Below are positions 16,110 through 23,615 of a DNA stretch of 64,000 nt, piece by piece. A model generated the notes under the pieces. It was not told where the DNA came from. It searched no databases and worked only from the letters and a program-made list of their open reading frames with translations. The position numbers and the translations under genes are program-made. Where the stretch lies: the IMG/VR virus record IMGVR_UViG_3300027728_000006, positions 1 to 64,000 of that record; one strand, 5' to 3'. This DNA comes from a virus. Each line of letters opens with the position of its first letter. Within the stretch, counting starts at the first letter, position 1.

Positions 16110-16339
16110 TTCTTTTTTTTTATTGATTTTGTTTTGTCCATTAATAAGTTTACTAGCATTCTTTCTACGTCAGAAAATAAAATTGCATTTTCTTTAATTT
16201 CTTCTTTTACCTTAAGAAAAAGGTAATCTAAAATTTTGTCAATTTCTTCATTAAACTGAGCTGAGGTCGGCTTCTCACTTGCTGGGATACTAAATCCAAC
16301 GGGTTTTGGAGCTTTATATTCTGCATTGTTGCTAATCAT
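16097..16339 (-). CDS. Hypothetical protein, possible frameshift donor
   Basis: An 80-residue protein. Its segment DKILDYLFLKVKEEIKENAILFSDVERML is paralogous to DEMLSYLFVKVKEGINRQTILLEDVVKLF in the next upstream gene 16386-16655. It ends IKKKKLNL across a run of nine A followed by G. A -1 shift there would carry translation into the downstream frame that lacks an ATG. The family is unknown. Start at ATG 16337-16339. Confidence 0.65.
   Translation of the reverse strand: MISNNAEYKAPKPVGFSIPASEKPTSAQFNEEIDKILDYLFLKVKEEIKENAILFSDVERMLVNLLMDKTKSIKKKKLNL
16112..16121 (-). other. Candidate -1 frameshift (slippery) site
   Basis: On the minus strand nine A then G contain A-AAA-AAG in the reading phase of gene 16097-16339, the heptamer used by the dnaX gene of Escherichia coli for -1 frameshifting. 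After the shift the next codon is GAA in the frame of 15141-16109. I saw no obvious strong stimulatory stem downstream. A homopolymer sequencing error or transcript slippage could produce the same picture. Confidence 0.35.
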
Positions 16340-16385
16340 AATGATATTATTATATATACATGTATATCAAAAGCAATAAAAATTT

Positions 16386-16655
16386 TTAAATATTCCAAGA
16401 TATAGTAGTGATAGAATCACCACATTGCTCACAAATATCTGGATCGTGTTCATAATCATCAGGTTGAAACAGTTTCACAACATCTTCAAGAAGAATTGTT
16501 TGACGGTTAATACCTTCCTTTACTTTAACAAAAAGATAACTTAACATTTCATCGTATTCTTGTTCAGAAACTTCGGAAAATTGTTTGTCATTCACTGTAA
16601 AATTAAATGCAGTACACCCTGTAGTTTCTATAAATTTGTATTTAGTAGTTTCCAT
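16386..16655 (-). CDS. Hypothetical protein, paralogue of 16097-16339
   Basis: An 89-residue protein with the shared YLFVKVKEGIN block near residue 40, then a C-terminal CEQCGDS (CxxC), perhaps for a metal ion, absent from its paralogue. It overlaps the upstream lipoprotein-like gene by 14 bases. The tandem pair points to local duplication. The role is unknown. Confidence 0.6.
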   Translation of the reverse strand: METTKYKFIETTGCTAFNFTVNDKQFSEVSEQEYDEMLSYLFVKVKEGINRQTILLEDVVKLFQPDDYEHDPDICEQCGDSITTISWNI

Positions 16656-16815
16656 GTTTTTCTAGTATTTCTTTTTCTACAATTTCTTCAAGTTCTTTCA
16701 TATCCAAATGACTTTGTTTTCCAATATAATAACTGGAAACACAAGCAGATAGTATTAATAGAAGAATAACTGATAATAATAAAATTTTTTCAAGAATTTG
16801 CGTTATAATCTTCAT
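16642..16815 (-). CDS. Small membrane or lipoprotein
   Basis: About 57 residues from MKIITQILEK. A strongly hydrophobic stretch LLLSVILLLILSACVSS (about residues 11-27) ends in LSAC, which fits a lipobox, so this may be exported and lipidated; otherwise it is a one-helix membrane protein. An acidic helix follows (LDMKELEEIVEKEILEKHG). I prefer this ATG to one five codons upstream. Confidence 0.5.
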   Translation of the reverse strand: MKIITQILEKILLLSVILLLILSACVSSYYIGKQSHLDMKELEEIVEKEILEKHGNY

Positions 16816-17149
16816 ACATTTTAATAGCATCTACTGTTTCGTTATATAGACTCTCTCCTACTATCGTGATTGGTTTGTCTTGTGTCACTGCATTTACATG
16901 TAGAACAACAGCGTAAAGTCTTCTTGCAATCTCTTCTAGTTTTTGGTTTAAAATTCCAACTGGTTCACAACAATAACAACACCCCTGAAAACCGTTTACA
17001 AAATTCTCTTTTTGTTTTTCTACAAGAATTTTACCGTATCTTTCAATTGCCTCGATTGTATAAGAATCTAATTTTTGTAAGCATCCATCAGCAGATAGAC
17101 CGCTTTCATAAAATGCATATTCTTCAATTTGTTTCTGATTCATCATCAT
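16790..17149 (-). CDS. Hypothetical protein with clustered cysteines
   Basis: About 119 residues starting MMMNQKQIEEYAFYE; any of three successive ATGs could serve, and longer starts would run deep into the upstream gene. GFQGCCYCCEPVG (about residues 54-66) packs four Cys into a likely metal site. The C-terminal VGESLYNETVDAIKMYEDYNA is helical. No family is recognised. Confidence 0.55.
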   Translation of the reverse strand: MMMNQKQIEEYAFYESGLSADGCLQKLDSYTIEAIERYGKILVEKQKENFVNGFQGCCYCCEPVGILNQKLEEIARRLYAVVLHVNAVTQDKPITIVGESLYNETVDAIKMYEDYNANS

Positions 17150-17630
17150 CGTTTTTTTCTCCTTTAGCGTCTTTCTCTTTCCAATATGCTTCGGTTGATT
17201 CATTACAAGCTACATAGCCATCTTTCCTAGCTTGTTCATAGGAAAGAGTTCTATACCAACCACCTCGCTTACAAACTGTTCCGTCTTTGCCTGTAACTTC
17301 ACATGTATGAGCAGACCTTATTTCAGCTTCTGTGATAATATCATCAATAATAGCACTTTCAATACTATTTGCACCATAAGTACTTGTATAGAATGAAAGC
17401 GTTCCAAACTTCTCTTTGATGGTAGTAGCAATAACCTGCACTTCTCTATCGTCTGTTGAACAGAGGTCGCAGAAATATTGCAATTTCTCCATGCATTTAT
17501 CGAGAAGATTGTACCAGCCCGACTCTGTATCTATGCCCCACGCCATGCAAGTTTGCATCATATCGCCCTTATAATCCTTGAGAATTTTTGGATATTTTTC
17601 TACTAGCTTTAGCTCTAGTTCATGTTTCAT
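17124..17630 (-). CDS. Conserved phage-type hypothetical protein
   Basis: About 168 residues from MKHELELKLVEKYPK. The central part has VIATTIKEKFGTLSFYTS and IIDDIITEAEIRSAHTCEVTG, then GGWYRTLSYEQARKDGY. I know this combination (IKEKFG.L.FY, then I..AE..S..TCE..G) from hypothetical proteins of many phages, but no function is established. CDLCS and TCEVTGKDGTVCKRG could hold a metal. The tail is acidic. The long upstream frame before this ATG is probably not translated. Confidence 0.65.
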   Translation of the reverse strand: MKHELELKLVEKYPKILKDYKGDMMQTCMAWGIDTESGWYNLLDKCMEKLQYFCDLCSTDDREVQVIATTIKEKFGTLSFYTSTYGANSIESAIIDDIITEAEIRSAHTCEVTGKDGTVCKRGGWYRTLSYEQARKDGYVACNESTEAYWKEKDAKGEKNDDDESETN

Positions 17631-17667
17631 ATATCTAATAATAATGTATTTTAAAGGAATGTCAAGA

Positions 17668-17943
17668 CTATTCTTCCCAACACCAATTTTTATAATCCCA
17701 GTGCCGAGAATCATAAATTCTCAGCCCTGCTTCAAACCCTAAAAAATTTAAATTTACACTCAAACCACCATGATCTTTTCCAATTGGACAAAAATCTAAT
17801 TCAAATTGAAAAATGTTATACCCTGAATAAAATGTTTCAAATTCTAAGTTTTTATATTTAGAAAGTTGTTTGTAAAAAGAAAAATATTTTTCAAAATCTT
17901 TTCTTGGTTTGCAAAAATTTCTTAATGATAAATTAAAATACAT
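17668..17943 (-). CDS. Hypothetical protein
   Basis: A 91-residue, aromatic-rich protein ending YDSRHWDYKNWCWEE, starting at ATG 17941-17943. It is beta-rich in the middle (FQFELDFCPIG, then GLSVNLNFLGFEAGL). It lies just downstream of a terminator and so probably begins a transcription unit. No family is recognised. Confidence 0.6.
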   Translation of the reverse strand: MYFNLSLRNFCKPRKDFEKYFSFYKQLSKYKNLEFETFYSGYNIFQFELDFCPIGKDHGGLSVNLNFLGFEAGLRIYDSRHWDYKNWCWEE

Positions 17944-17978
17944 TCATCTATATTAGCTTATTTTATGAATATGTCAAT

Positions 17979-18016
17979 AAAAAAACCCTATCTGAAGGCT
18001 TGAACTCCAGATAGGG
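17979..18016 (-). terminator. Rho-independent terminator
   Basis: The arms CCCTATCTG (17986-17994) and CAGATAGGG (18008-18016) form a perfect 9-bp stem with a 13-base loop. On the minus strand the stem is followed by seven U (17979-17985). It ends transcripts coming from the 18.1-23.6 kb block. The plus side has no T-run, so it acts in one direction. Confidence 0.8.
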
Positions 18017-18122
18017 AATATTATATTACCAGAGAATATTTTAGACGTTTACAAGTCTATCTTCAAATTGCTTAAAGTCAGGAAGATCTAGAACTACTTC
18101 GTCCAAAGTGAAGGTTTTGAGA

Positions 18123-18506
18123 TTATTTTAAAAATTCTGCGAAATAAACATCTCTATCTTCCGATCTAACTCTGACTGCCTCTTTTGCAATCTGTAGAGG
18201 ATTGTCTTTAAATGCACGAACTCTATAACTGCCCCAAAAATCATATGTCCAGAGTTTATTTTGTCCTTTTGGGTACATATAAGCAACTATTGCGTGACCC
18301 TTTGGTTTCTTAGTCTTCACATCAATCCATTCATACCTCAGAACTTCTGACCAAACGTCGTATTTTTGCAAGCCTTCTCGGAAAGCAATTGCTGTTGGAA
18401 GACAGGCATTTCGTTTGGTTTCCATCCAAGATTCTGTGTTCGTTGGAGTATTCACACAGGATGTAAAAATAATACAAGTTATTAACGATAAAAATGTTTT
18501 TTTCAT
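18123..18506 (-). CDS. Lipoprotein resembling a transglutaminase-like cysteine protease
   Basis: A 127-residue protein with a lipoprotein signal (KKTFLSLITCIIFTSCVN; lipobox about residue 17). After it come RNACLPTAIAFREGL (a Cys at the head of a helix), GHAIVAYMYP (His on a strand) and LWTYDFWGS (Asp on the next strand), the Cys-His-Asp order of papain/transglutaminase-like enzymes. An exported, lipid-anchored hydrolase could act on cell wall or surface proteins, for example in exclusion of other phages. The catalytic reading is from motif order only. The next feature downstream is a terminator. Confidence 0.55.
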   Translation of the reverse strand: MKKTFLSLITCIIFTSCVNTPTNTESWMETKRNACLPTAIAFREGLQKYDVWSEVLRYEWIDVKTKKPKGHAIVAYMYPKGQNKLWTYDFWGSYRVRAFKDNPLQIAKEAVRVRSEDRDVYFAEFLK

Positions 18507-18515
18507 ATTAGTTAC

Positions 18516-18728
18516 TTATCGATAAATTAACAATACTTTAGTTTTAAATAATTCTGCTTCTCTGCAATCGTCATACTCTCCGTAATACCATTCTCTCTTA
18601 AATGGACCACATACTTCTATTTGCTTTGTTCCTACTGGTAATGCATAACCCCCTTCGTATCCGTTAACAAGGATAAGGGTTTCTGGATCTAGTTTTTCTA
18701 GAATTTCAATTAGTTCTTTAGCTTTCAT
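18516..18728 (-). CDS. Hypothetical protein
   Basis: A 70-residue protein starting MKAKELIEILEKLDPET, followed by LILVNGYEGGYALPVG. This start is common in small phage proteins (a helix, then NP/DPET and a short beta domain), for which no function is known. Its ATG overlaps the end of the RNA ligase gene by 11 bases. Confidence 0.65.
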   Translation of the reverse strand: MKAKELIEILEKLDPETLILVNGYEGGYALPVGTKQIEVCGPFKREWYYGEYDDCREAELFKTKVLLIYR

Positions 18729-19803
18729 ATTTTTGATTTATTAGTTTGGTCCATTGTTCTTTGTTGATTATTTTACCATCTAAAACGGAAAATACAAATG
18801 AAGAATTTTCCTTAAAGTTTCTTTTGATCATTATTGCTTGGTCTTTTCTTGTTTCCACTTTTCTTATATCATGCACTACTTCTAGGATATGGTCAATATA
18901 TTTTTTTGCTTTTTCTCCTGCTTCACAAATTTTTTCTAGTTCGTCCTTTAATTGAACCGCTATCTCATAATCAAATTCAGTTTCAATTATTTTGTAAAAA
19001 ACATTATAACAAGGCATCTCTTTTTCGATATAAAATTCTATTAAATTTTTAGTAGAACTGAGTTGCGACTTAACTCGATGACAAAATAAATACCAATCCG
19101 ACTTCAACTTGATTCTATTCTGTCCATTATTGTAAGAAATCACAATGCCTTCTTCGCCTTTCCAATTCTTAATGTATTCGGATATTTTAGATAGATCCCC
19201 GATGTCATTAAACACATAAGTTTTTGGAGTGGGTATGTTCCCTATCTCTCTCCAGATCTCTGTTAAATCTCCAGAAGAAACAATAGTCATGTCGTTTTTG
19301 TTTATCGCCCCGAGTAGATAAAATTCTACATCTTTTGGTCTAATGACTATTACATTATTGGGAGTAACAATTTCAAACAACAAGCTGAGATGTTGGTTTT
19401 CTTTTAAGAAATCTGCTGCCTTTGGATATTTTTGAGGAAGCAATTCGAAATCTTTTGCGTTTTTCTGAGTTGAATAAGAAACCGCTCCTCTGGTTCTCAT
19501 TGAGAATTGGCTATTTACATGGTCACAAATAATCAAAGAGCCGTCTTTTTTCTCATCGCATTTCCAATCGCTAAAATTTTCTGGATTAGGATAGCAGTTT
19601 ATTTTTTCACCATGATTGAAAAACTTAGGCCAACCTGAAGACAACACGTTTCTATCTTTATCAGTAATGAGAGAACGATAGAATAAATTGTTACTATTCC
19701 ACTTCGCGTCAATTTTTGGAGTTATCAAATAACAATCTAAATCACAAAATTTATTTTCAACGATATTGAAATATTCCTCTTCTGCTGGAAGACTTACCTT
19801 CAT
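18718..19803 (-). CDS. rnlA: RNA ligase, T4 Rnl1-like
   Basis: A 361-residue member of the covalent nucleotidyltransferases. CDEKKDGSLIICDH (about residues 82-95) contains motif I (KxDG), so the nucleotidylated lysine is probably K85. LLFEIVTPNNVIVI (about 141-154) is motif III/IIIa, GEEGIVISY (about 215-223) motif IV and RIKLKSDWY (about 229-237) motif V. The helical C-terminal third matches the Rnl1 specificity domain. Rnl1 joins 3'-OH and 5'-PO4 RNA ends and repairs cleaved tRNAs. It is followed by a small gene and preceded by a phosphoesterase. Confidence 0.85.
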   Translation of the reverse strand: MKVSLPAEEEYFNIVENKFCDLDCYLITPKIDAKWNSNNLFYRSLITDKDRNVLSSGWPKFFNHGEKINCYPNPENFSDWKCDEKKDGSLIICDHVNSQFSMRTRGAVSYSTQKNAKDFELLPQKYPKAADFLKENQHLSLLFEIVTPNNVIVIRPKDVEFYLLGAINKNDMTIVSSGDLTEIWREIGNIPTPKTYVFNDIGDLSKISEYIKNWKGEEGIVISYNNGQNRIKLKSDWYLFCHRVKSQLSSTKNLIEFYIEKEMPCYNVFYKIIETEFDYEIAVQLKDELEKICEAGEKAKKYIDHILEVVHDIRKVETRKDQAIMIKRNFKENSSFVFSVLDGKIINKEQWTKLINQKYES

Positions 19804-19809
19804 ATTATA

Positions 19810-20520
19810 TTATGATTCTATATTGCTCCAAATTTCGTTAATGTCTAAAAGTTTATGCACGCAACCATTAACTCTTTCGGTCCAAGAACTATGAAAATGT
19901 CCATAAAGATGGAGTTTCGGCTTGCAGAGTTTACAAATTTCATCCATAATTGCCCTTTCCTCTGTAAGATCCTCTATTAGATAAGCATCTTCTCTTGCCC
20001 AACCATAAACCATTTCGTTAAACTGCTGCGGAAAGCACCAGGTTGGAGCAGTATGGGTTACGAGAATATCTACTTCCTGGCATTTTTCCCTATCAAATTT
20101 AACCGCTTCATCTTCCCAATATGAAATGCCTTCTTTTCTGGCGGCTCTGTCAATAGAAACAGCGCCGCCAATAAATTGAATTTTTTTACCATTATATTCC
20201 ATGATGGTATAATCTTCTATCAATTCAAAATTACTTAAAGAAACTCTGTTGACACCTTTAAAATAATCAGGGCCGTCATGATTTCCGCGAATAGACATGA
20301 AGGAGATATTTCTATCTTTAAACTCCATATTAAACCATTTATTATTTTTTTCTTGAGTTTTATTATCGGTAAATCCAATGCCCGAATCCCCAACGCTAAT
20401 CAAATAACAATCACTTATTTTTTTAGCATCTATAATATCAAAAAGATAAGACCATTCGCCATGGTGATCTCCTAAGAATAAAATTGGCTTACTGCCATCC
20501 AGAGTCTTCATCGTTGTCAT
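19810..20520 (-). CDS. Calcineurin-like metallophosphoesterase
   Basis: A 236-residue protein. It has ILFLGDHHGEW (GDxHG, about residues 13-23), LISVGDSG (GD), SIRGNHDGP (GNHD), VTHTAP (T/H), and LYGHFHSSW (GHxH), the complete two-metal site of the calcineurin-like family in order. Start at ATG 20518-20520 or the ATG three codons later. Such enzymes cleave phosphomono- or diesters. Next to two RNA ligases, healing RNA ends for sealing is a reasonable inference; phage regulation of dinucleotides is another option. Confidence 0.85.
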   Translation of the reverse strand: MTTMKTLDGSKPILFLGDHHGEWSYLFDIIDAKKISDCYLISVGDSGIGFTDNKTQEKNNKWFNMEFKDRNISFMSIRGNHDGPDYFKGVNRVSLSNFELIEDYTIMEYNGKKIQFIGGAVSIDRAARKEGISYWEDEAVKFDREKCQEVDILVTHTAPTWCFPQQFNEMVYGWAREDAYLIEDLTEERAIMDEICKLCKPKLHLYGHFHSSWTERVNGCVHKLLDINEIWSNIES

Positions 20521-20779
20521 TATTATATAATCTATATTCTTTTATTTCTTTTGTCAATACTTCTTTCAGTTTAAACAATGCCTCATCATGAGAATTGCAT
20601 TCCTCTACGATATCACCTAAAATATATCCCCAATGTTGCACATTATATTTTGGGGATTGACCATAACTCCATTTTGTTTCGACGTACCAATGGAAATCCC
20701 TATCTTTGCAATGATCTTTTCCCGTTAGAGATCTCCATTCTTCTGTCAATTTTGTAATTTCTTCTACAATTTCTTTCAT
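20489..20779 (-). CDS. Hypothetical protein
   Basis: A 96-residue acidic helical protein with aromatic middle (DFHWYVETKWSYGQSPKYNV), ending NNDNDEDSGWQ. It overlaps both neighbours, so it is read from the same transcript as the phosphoesterase. No family is recognised. Confidence 0.6.
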   Translation of the reverse strand: MKEIVEEITKLTEEWRSLTGKDHCKDRDFHWYVETKWSYGQSPKYNVQHWGYILGDIVEECNSHDEALFKLKEVLTKEIKEYRLYNNDNDEDSGWQ

Positions 20780-21417
20780 TCTGGTTCTGTCTTGTAAGGT
20801 TCTTCTATTATGACGAAATAAAATCCAGCAATTTTTTCAATTTTGCTTTTGCTTCCTTTAGGGAGCGGTTTGTTTTTAAATGATTTATCGGCAATTTCCC
20901 ATGCTTTTGTAAAATCTTTTGACTTTGCTGCTTTATCCATAGCTTCTTGATATCTTTGTGGAATTTTAAATTCCTTTCGCGGCTTCCAGTATCCATTAAC
21001 TGCATCAATAATTTTAGGAATCGGAACATCAGAATATTGCATTGGTCCATTACCAGAAACGTTCATAATGGTTCTATAGCCATCATTTTGCTGATAATGG
21101 AGATATTGTTCAATTACTTTTTTAATTTCCCAAGCGGCAGTTCCGTCTTTCATTTGCTCGCAACCGACTCCGTAATACGAATTCGGATTTGTGCAAATAT
21201 CTTCATTTCTAAATGCCAATGTCCTAACAACGCTTTCAATTACATGAGTGTCAATATAATTTAAGCAATCCTTGTCAATAAAGGCGGTGGACATAGCCAT
21301 TGCAATTTGACCAGATCGTAGGCGGCTATAAACTTCAAGCGCCGTTACTAGAGTGGCGAGATGTTTTTCATCAAACTCTATTAATACTTTTTTAGATTCT
21401 GTTTTTTTCTTTTTCAT
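20776..21417 (-). CDS. Hypothetical protein
   Basis: A 213-residue protein starting with a lysine-rich leader, then VLIEFDEKHLATLVTALEVYSRLRSGQ. The N-terminal domain looks helical, and the last part has KIEKIAGFYFVIIEEPYK. Unknown function. The spacing with the next gene (an overlap) ties it to the RNA-repair block. Confidence 0.6.
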   Translation of the reverse strand: MKKKKTESKKVLIEFDEKHLATLVTALEVYSRLRSGQIAMAMSTAFIDKDCLNYIDTHVIESVVRTLAFRNEDICTNPNSYYGVGCEQMKDGTAAWEIKKVIEQYLHYQQNDGYRTIMNVSGNGPMQYSDVPIPKIIDAVNGYWKPRKEFKIPQRYQEAMDKAAKSKDFTKAWEIADKSFKNKPLPKGSKSKIEKIAGFYFVIIEEPYKTEPE

Positions 21418-21419
21418 TT

Positions 21420-21779
21420 TTAATCTTTTGTTGAATATGAGAAGTTGAATCCTCCATACCTTGAATATTTTTCGTCTACTTGTCCGGATTCAAACCAAAC
21501 ATCTGCATATTTTTGCGCGGAATTATCAAATTCTTTCATTTCCACGTCGAAGCCAAGTTTTTCCAATTCCAATGCGCAATCAGAATCTAAATCCCAAGGT
21601 GGACCATCATAAAGATTAAATTCTGAAATATATTTCACAAATTCCTCTTCACTATTGCCTGTATATGGATTTTCCTCTAAATTTTTGAAGTCGTCGTCGT
21701 CTAGTTCTACCGCCTCACTTGCTAAGTACAGCGTCACGTTTTCTCTTTTTCGAATAGTATATTTCATATCAGTGAGCAT
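21420..21779 (-). CDS. Hypothetical acidic protein
   Basis: A 119-residue protein, acidic (EAVELDDDDFKNLEE), beta at the end (GGFNFSYSTKD). Two ATGs four codons apart are possible. It ends two bases before the next gene and begins just downstream of the tmRNA 3' end. No family is recognised. Confidence 0.6.
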   Translation of the reverse strand: MLTDMKYTIRKRENVTLYLASEAVELDDDDFKNLEENPYTGNSEEEFVKYISEFNLYDGPPWDLDSDCALELEKLGFDVEMKEFDNSAQKYADVWFESGQVDEKYSRYGGFNFSYSTKD

Positions 21780-21821
21780 ATTGATTTATTTTTTAGTAAA
21801 TGTCAATATGATTTAAAAAAC

Positions 21822-22260
21822 TGGAGGCGAGAGGGGTCGAACCTCTGTCTTTATAATATCATCTAAAAGGTGCTACATGCTTTAATGAATTTGACATTTT
21901 TTGACTAAAGGCTGTCTTGGCTCATTCGCCATCTTTTAAAGTCTGCCTACACGAGCGCAAGGTCTCGTATTACCTCTGTATAAGTTTTTCTATGATCTCT
22001 AACAGTTCATCAAAACCTCTGCAATTCAAAACGGATTTAGAGGATTACCGTTAGGCTCTTAGGCGGCGAGAGCGTAGGACTCTTCTTCAAAGCCGGCGAG
22101 AAACTCGTCGGCATTGTTGAATATGTATTCAGCTTCGGCTAAAAGATCAGAAGTATTGTCTTCTGCATTTAGTTTTTTAATCGATTTTTAAAGAGGCCAT
22201 CGATTAACCTCTACATGCACTTTTAAATCTCAATTATAAATCGAGAACCTGTACACCCCC
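21822..22260 (-). ncRNA. ssrA: tmRNA (transfer-messenger RNA)
   Basis: tmRNA rescues stalled ribosomes and tags the unfinished protein. The 5' end (GGGGGUG, from 22260) pairs with 3' CGCCUCC (21823-21829) in a 7-bp acceptor with two wobbles; the discriminator is A at 21822 and CCA is not encoded. The T arm is AGAGG-UUCGACC-CCUCU. Near the 5' end are GGUUCUCGA and AAGUGCAUGUAGAGG. Pseudoknot PK1 is formed by AGAGG/CCUCU (22208-22212 with 22192-22196) and UUAAUCGAU/AUCGAUUAA (22199-22207 with 22177-22185). The tag frame starts at GCA (22164-22166), is 35 codons (AEDNTSDL... to ...EEESYALAA) and stops at TAA (22059-22061). The ALAA end is the usual proteolysis signal. The tag is far longer than the 10 residues of Escherichia coli. 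Confidence 0.93.
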
Positions 22261-22374
22261 ATAATTTCAAAGAACAATTGCTAGAAAGTTTTTCATTGGC
22301 TACCGTGTTTTTAACACGCTGGACGAATTTTACTTTTAAACTCTGCCTAATCGAGTCTAGCATAAATATATACA
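22261..22374. other. Leader region of the tmRNA, no gene seen
   Basis: About 114 bases upstream of the tmRNA, with no protein frame. It contains a small hairpin (CGTGTT/AACACG). The tmRNA promoter should lie here or slightly upstream. On the minus strand TTTG lies about eight bases before position +1, resembling part of the TAnnTTTG box of Bacteroidota promoters, but the match is weak. Confidence 0.35.
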
Positions 22375-22560
22375 CTATATTAGTGATTTAAAGTCTTTAA
22401 TCAATTTATTAGCATCATCTTCAAGATCGCTTAGCCCGATCATAAGCTTCTTTGCCCTGCTTGTGTCTTCATGATAATGATCTAGCGTCCTATCCTTCAT
22501 TAGTTTTATTTGATCAATTATTTCAGAAACCTCAACCATTTGTGAATATGTGTCGTTCAT
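22375..22560 (-). CDS. Hypothetical helical protein
   Basis: A 61-residue protein, almost wholly helical by composition (SEIIDQIKLMKDRTLDHYHE, then LSDLEDDANKLIKDFK), compatible with a short coiled coil. Start at ATG 22558-22560, overlapping the RNA ligase stop by one base. The role is unknown. Confidence 0.6.
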   Translation of the reverse strand: MNDTYSQMVEVSEIIDQIKLMKDRTLDHYHEDTSRAKKLMIGLSDLEDDANKLIKDFKSLI

Positions 22561-23570
22561 TAATCTTTGTAGTTTCTATTAATTAATTTAAATCCAAGCG
22601 GGCGACGAGAAGAATATCCGCGAGGATAAGAGGACGGTCTTACCACTATTCCTTCTCCCTCTAATCCGCTTTGATATTTTTGTTTATCTGCCAGTTCTTG
22701 AAGTTTTTGCAATGGATTTACCCAAAGTTTTATATTGGAGTCAAGTCCTAATTTGCACACGAGCGGAACAACATCACAATGTAAAGAATTTTCGCAAAAA
22801 TCCTTCATCTCTTCATAAGTCATATACTTTTTATTTTCACTAATTTGAAATACAAAAATCTTAACATCTTCCAGTTTAAGCTGATTGCGCTGGATTCCAT
22901 TACCACAAAGTTCGCCCTGGATTGTTCCCGTCCAATTTTCTGGAATTGTAAGTTTTTTTGCCGCTTTCCAGAAGGTATTATTTTCAGTTTCTTTTTTGGA
23001 AAGATTTCTCGTACAAACTTGTGTAAGAGCGCCGTCTTCAATAATTAAAGTTACAGAGCTTCCATCCAGCTTTTGCGTGACTGTAATGTGAGAATCGTGA
23101 TTAAGAACCTTTTCTACTAGACTTGGATCATTCAGCCCATTATCTTCATCTGTTTTAGATATGATGTTTGTTGGAAAATCTCCCAATGTTTCTCCAGACA
23201 AATTAGCGGGAATTTCTTTTATATATTTTGTAACGCCGAGCAATTCCGTTAAATCATATCCTTCTTCATATTCTTTGAAATTATCCGGAAATTCGCTCAG
23301 GGGAATAATTAAACCGCTGGAAAATTCTCCACGGAGTTTAATGTTTTTGATTCTAATTACTTTGTCTGGATTTTTTTGATCAACCAAGAACTCGGACCAA
23401 TTATAACGTGGGACAATGGTATCGATAGTAATAAAAACTACTTTATCACCATCTTTGTGAATTCCTTTTTTAACAATGGTTTGCCAACCTAAAATCTCTG
23501 AAATTTGTAAAGAGTCGGCGTTGAGATGGTCTTTGATATTTTTTATGATTTCAATTGATGCTAATTTCAT
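22560..23570 (-). CDS. RNA ligase, DRB0094-type (Rnl5)
   Basis: A 336-residue protein. The N-terminal 110 residues form an OB-like domain (LQISEILGWQTIVKKGIHKD, then GDKVVFITIDTIVP), found only in this subgroup, first described in Deinococcus. The ligase domain follows: TQKLDGSSVTL (about 165-175, motif I, nucleotidylated K167), TGTIQGELCGNG (motif III), LEGEGIVVRPSSYP (motif IV, about 305), and LGFKLINRNYKD (motif V) at the C-terminus. Such ligases seal nicked RNA, including 3'-OH RNA on hybrid templates. It is the second RNA ligase in 5 kb. Confidence 0.88.
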   Translation of the reverse strand: MKLASIEIIKNIKDHLNADSLQISEILGWQTIVKKGIHKDGDKVVFITIDTIVPRYNWSEFLVDQKNPDKVIRIKNIKLRGEFSSGLIIPLSEFPDNFKEYEEGYDLTELLGVTKYIKEIPANLSGETLGDFPTNIISKTDEDNGLNDPSLVEKVLNHDSHITVTQKLDGSSVTLIIEDGALTQVCTRNLSKKETENNTFWKAAKKLTIPENWTGTIQGELCGNGIQRNQLKLEDVKIFVFQISENKKYMTYEEMKDFCENSLHCDVVPLVCKLGLDSNIKLWVNPLQKLQELADKQKYQSGLEGEGIVVRPSSYPRGYSSRRPLGFKLINRNYKD

Positions 23571-23615
23571 ACTTTTGTATAGTATGAGCTATTTTCAATT
23601 TAGTCAAGAAGAATA

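Noticed and set aside
18042-18122. Protein-like frame after the lipoprotein gene (reads KTFTLDEVVLDLPDFKQ, ends RLVNV)
   Set aside because: It has no ATG; the only start would be TTG giving 21 residues. It may be a remnant or a leader of the terminator.
22261-22374. Possible tRNA next to the tmRNA
   Set aside because: I could not build a cloverleaf with D, anticodon and T arms; the small stem is better explained as leader.
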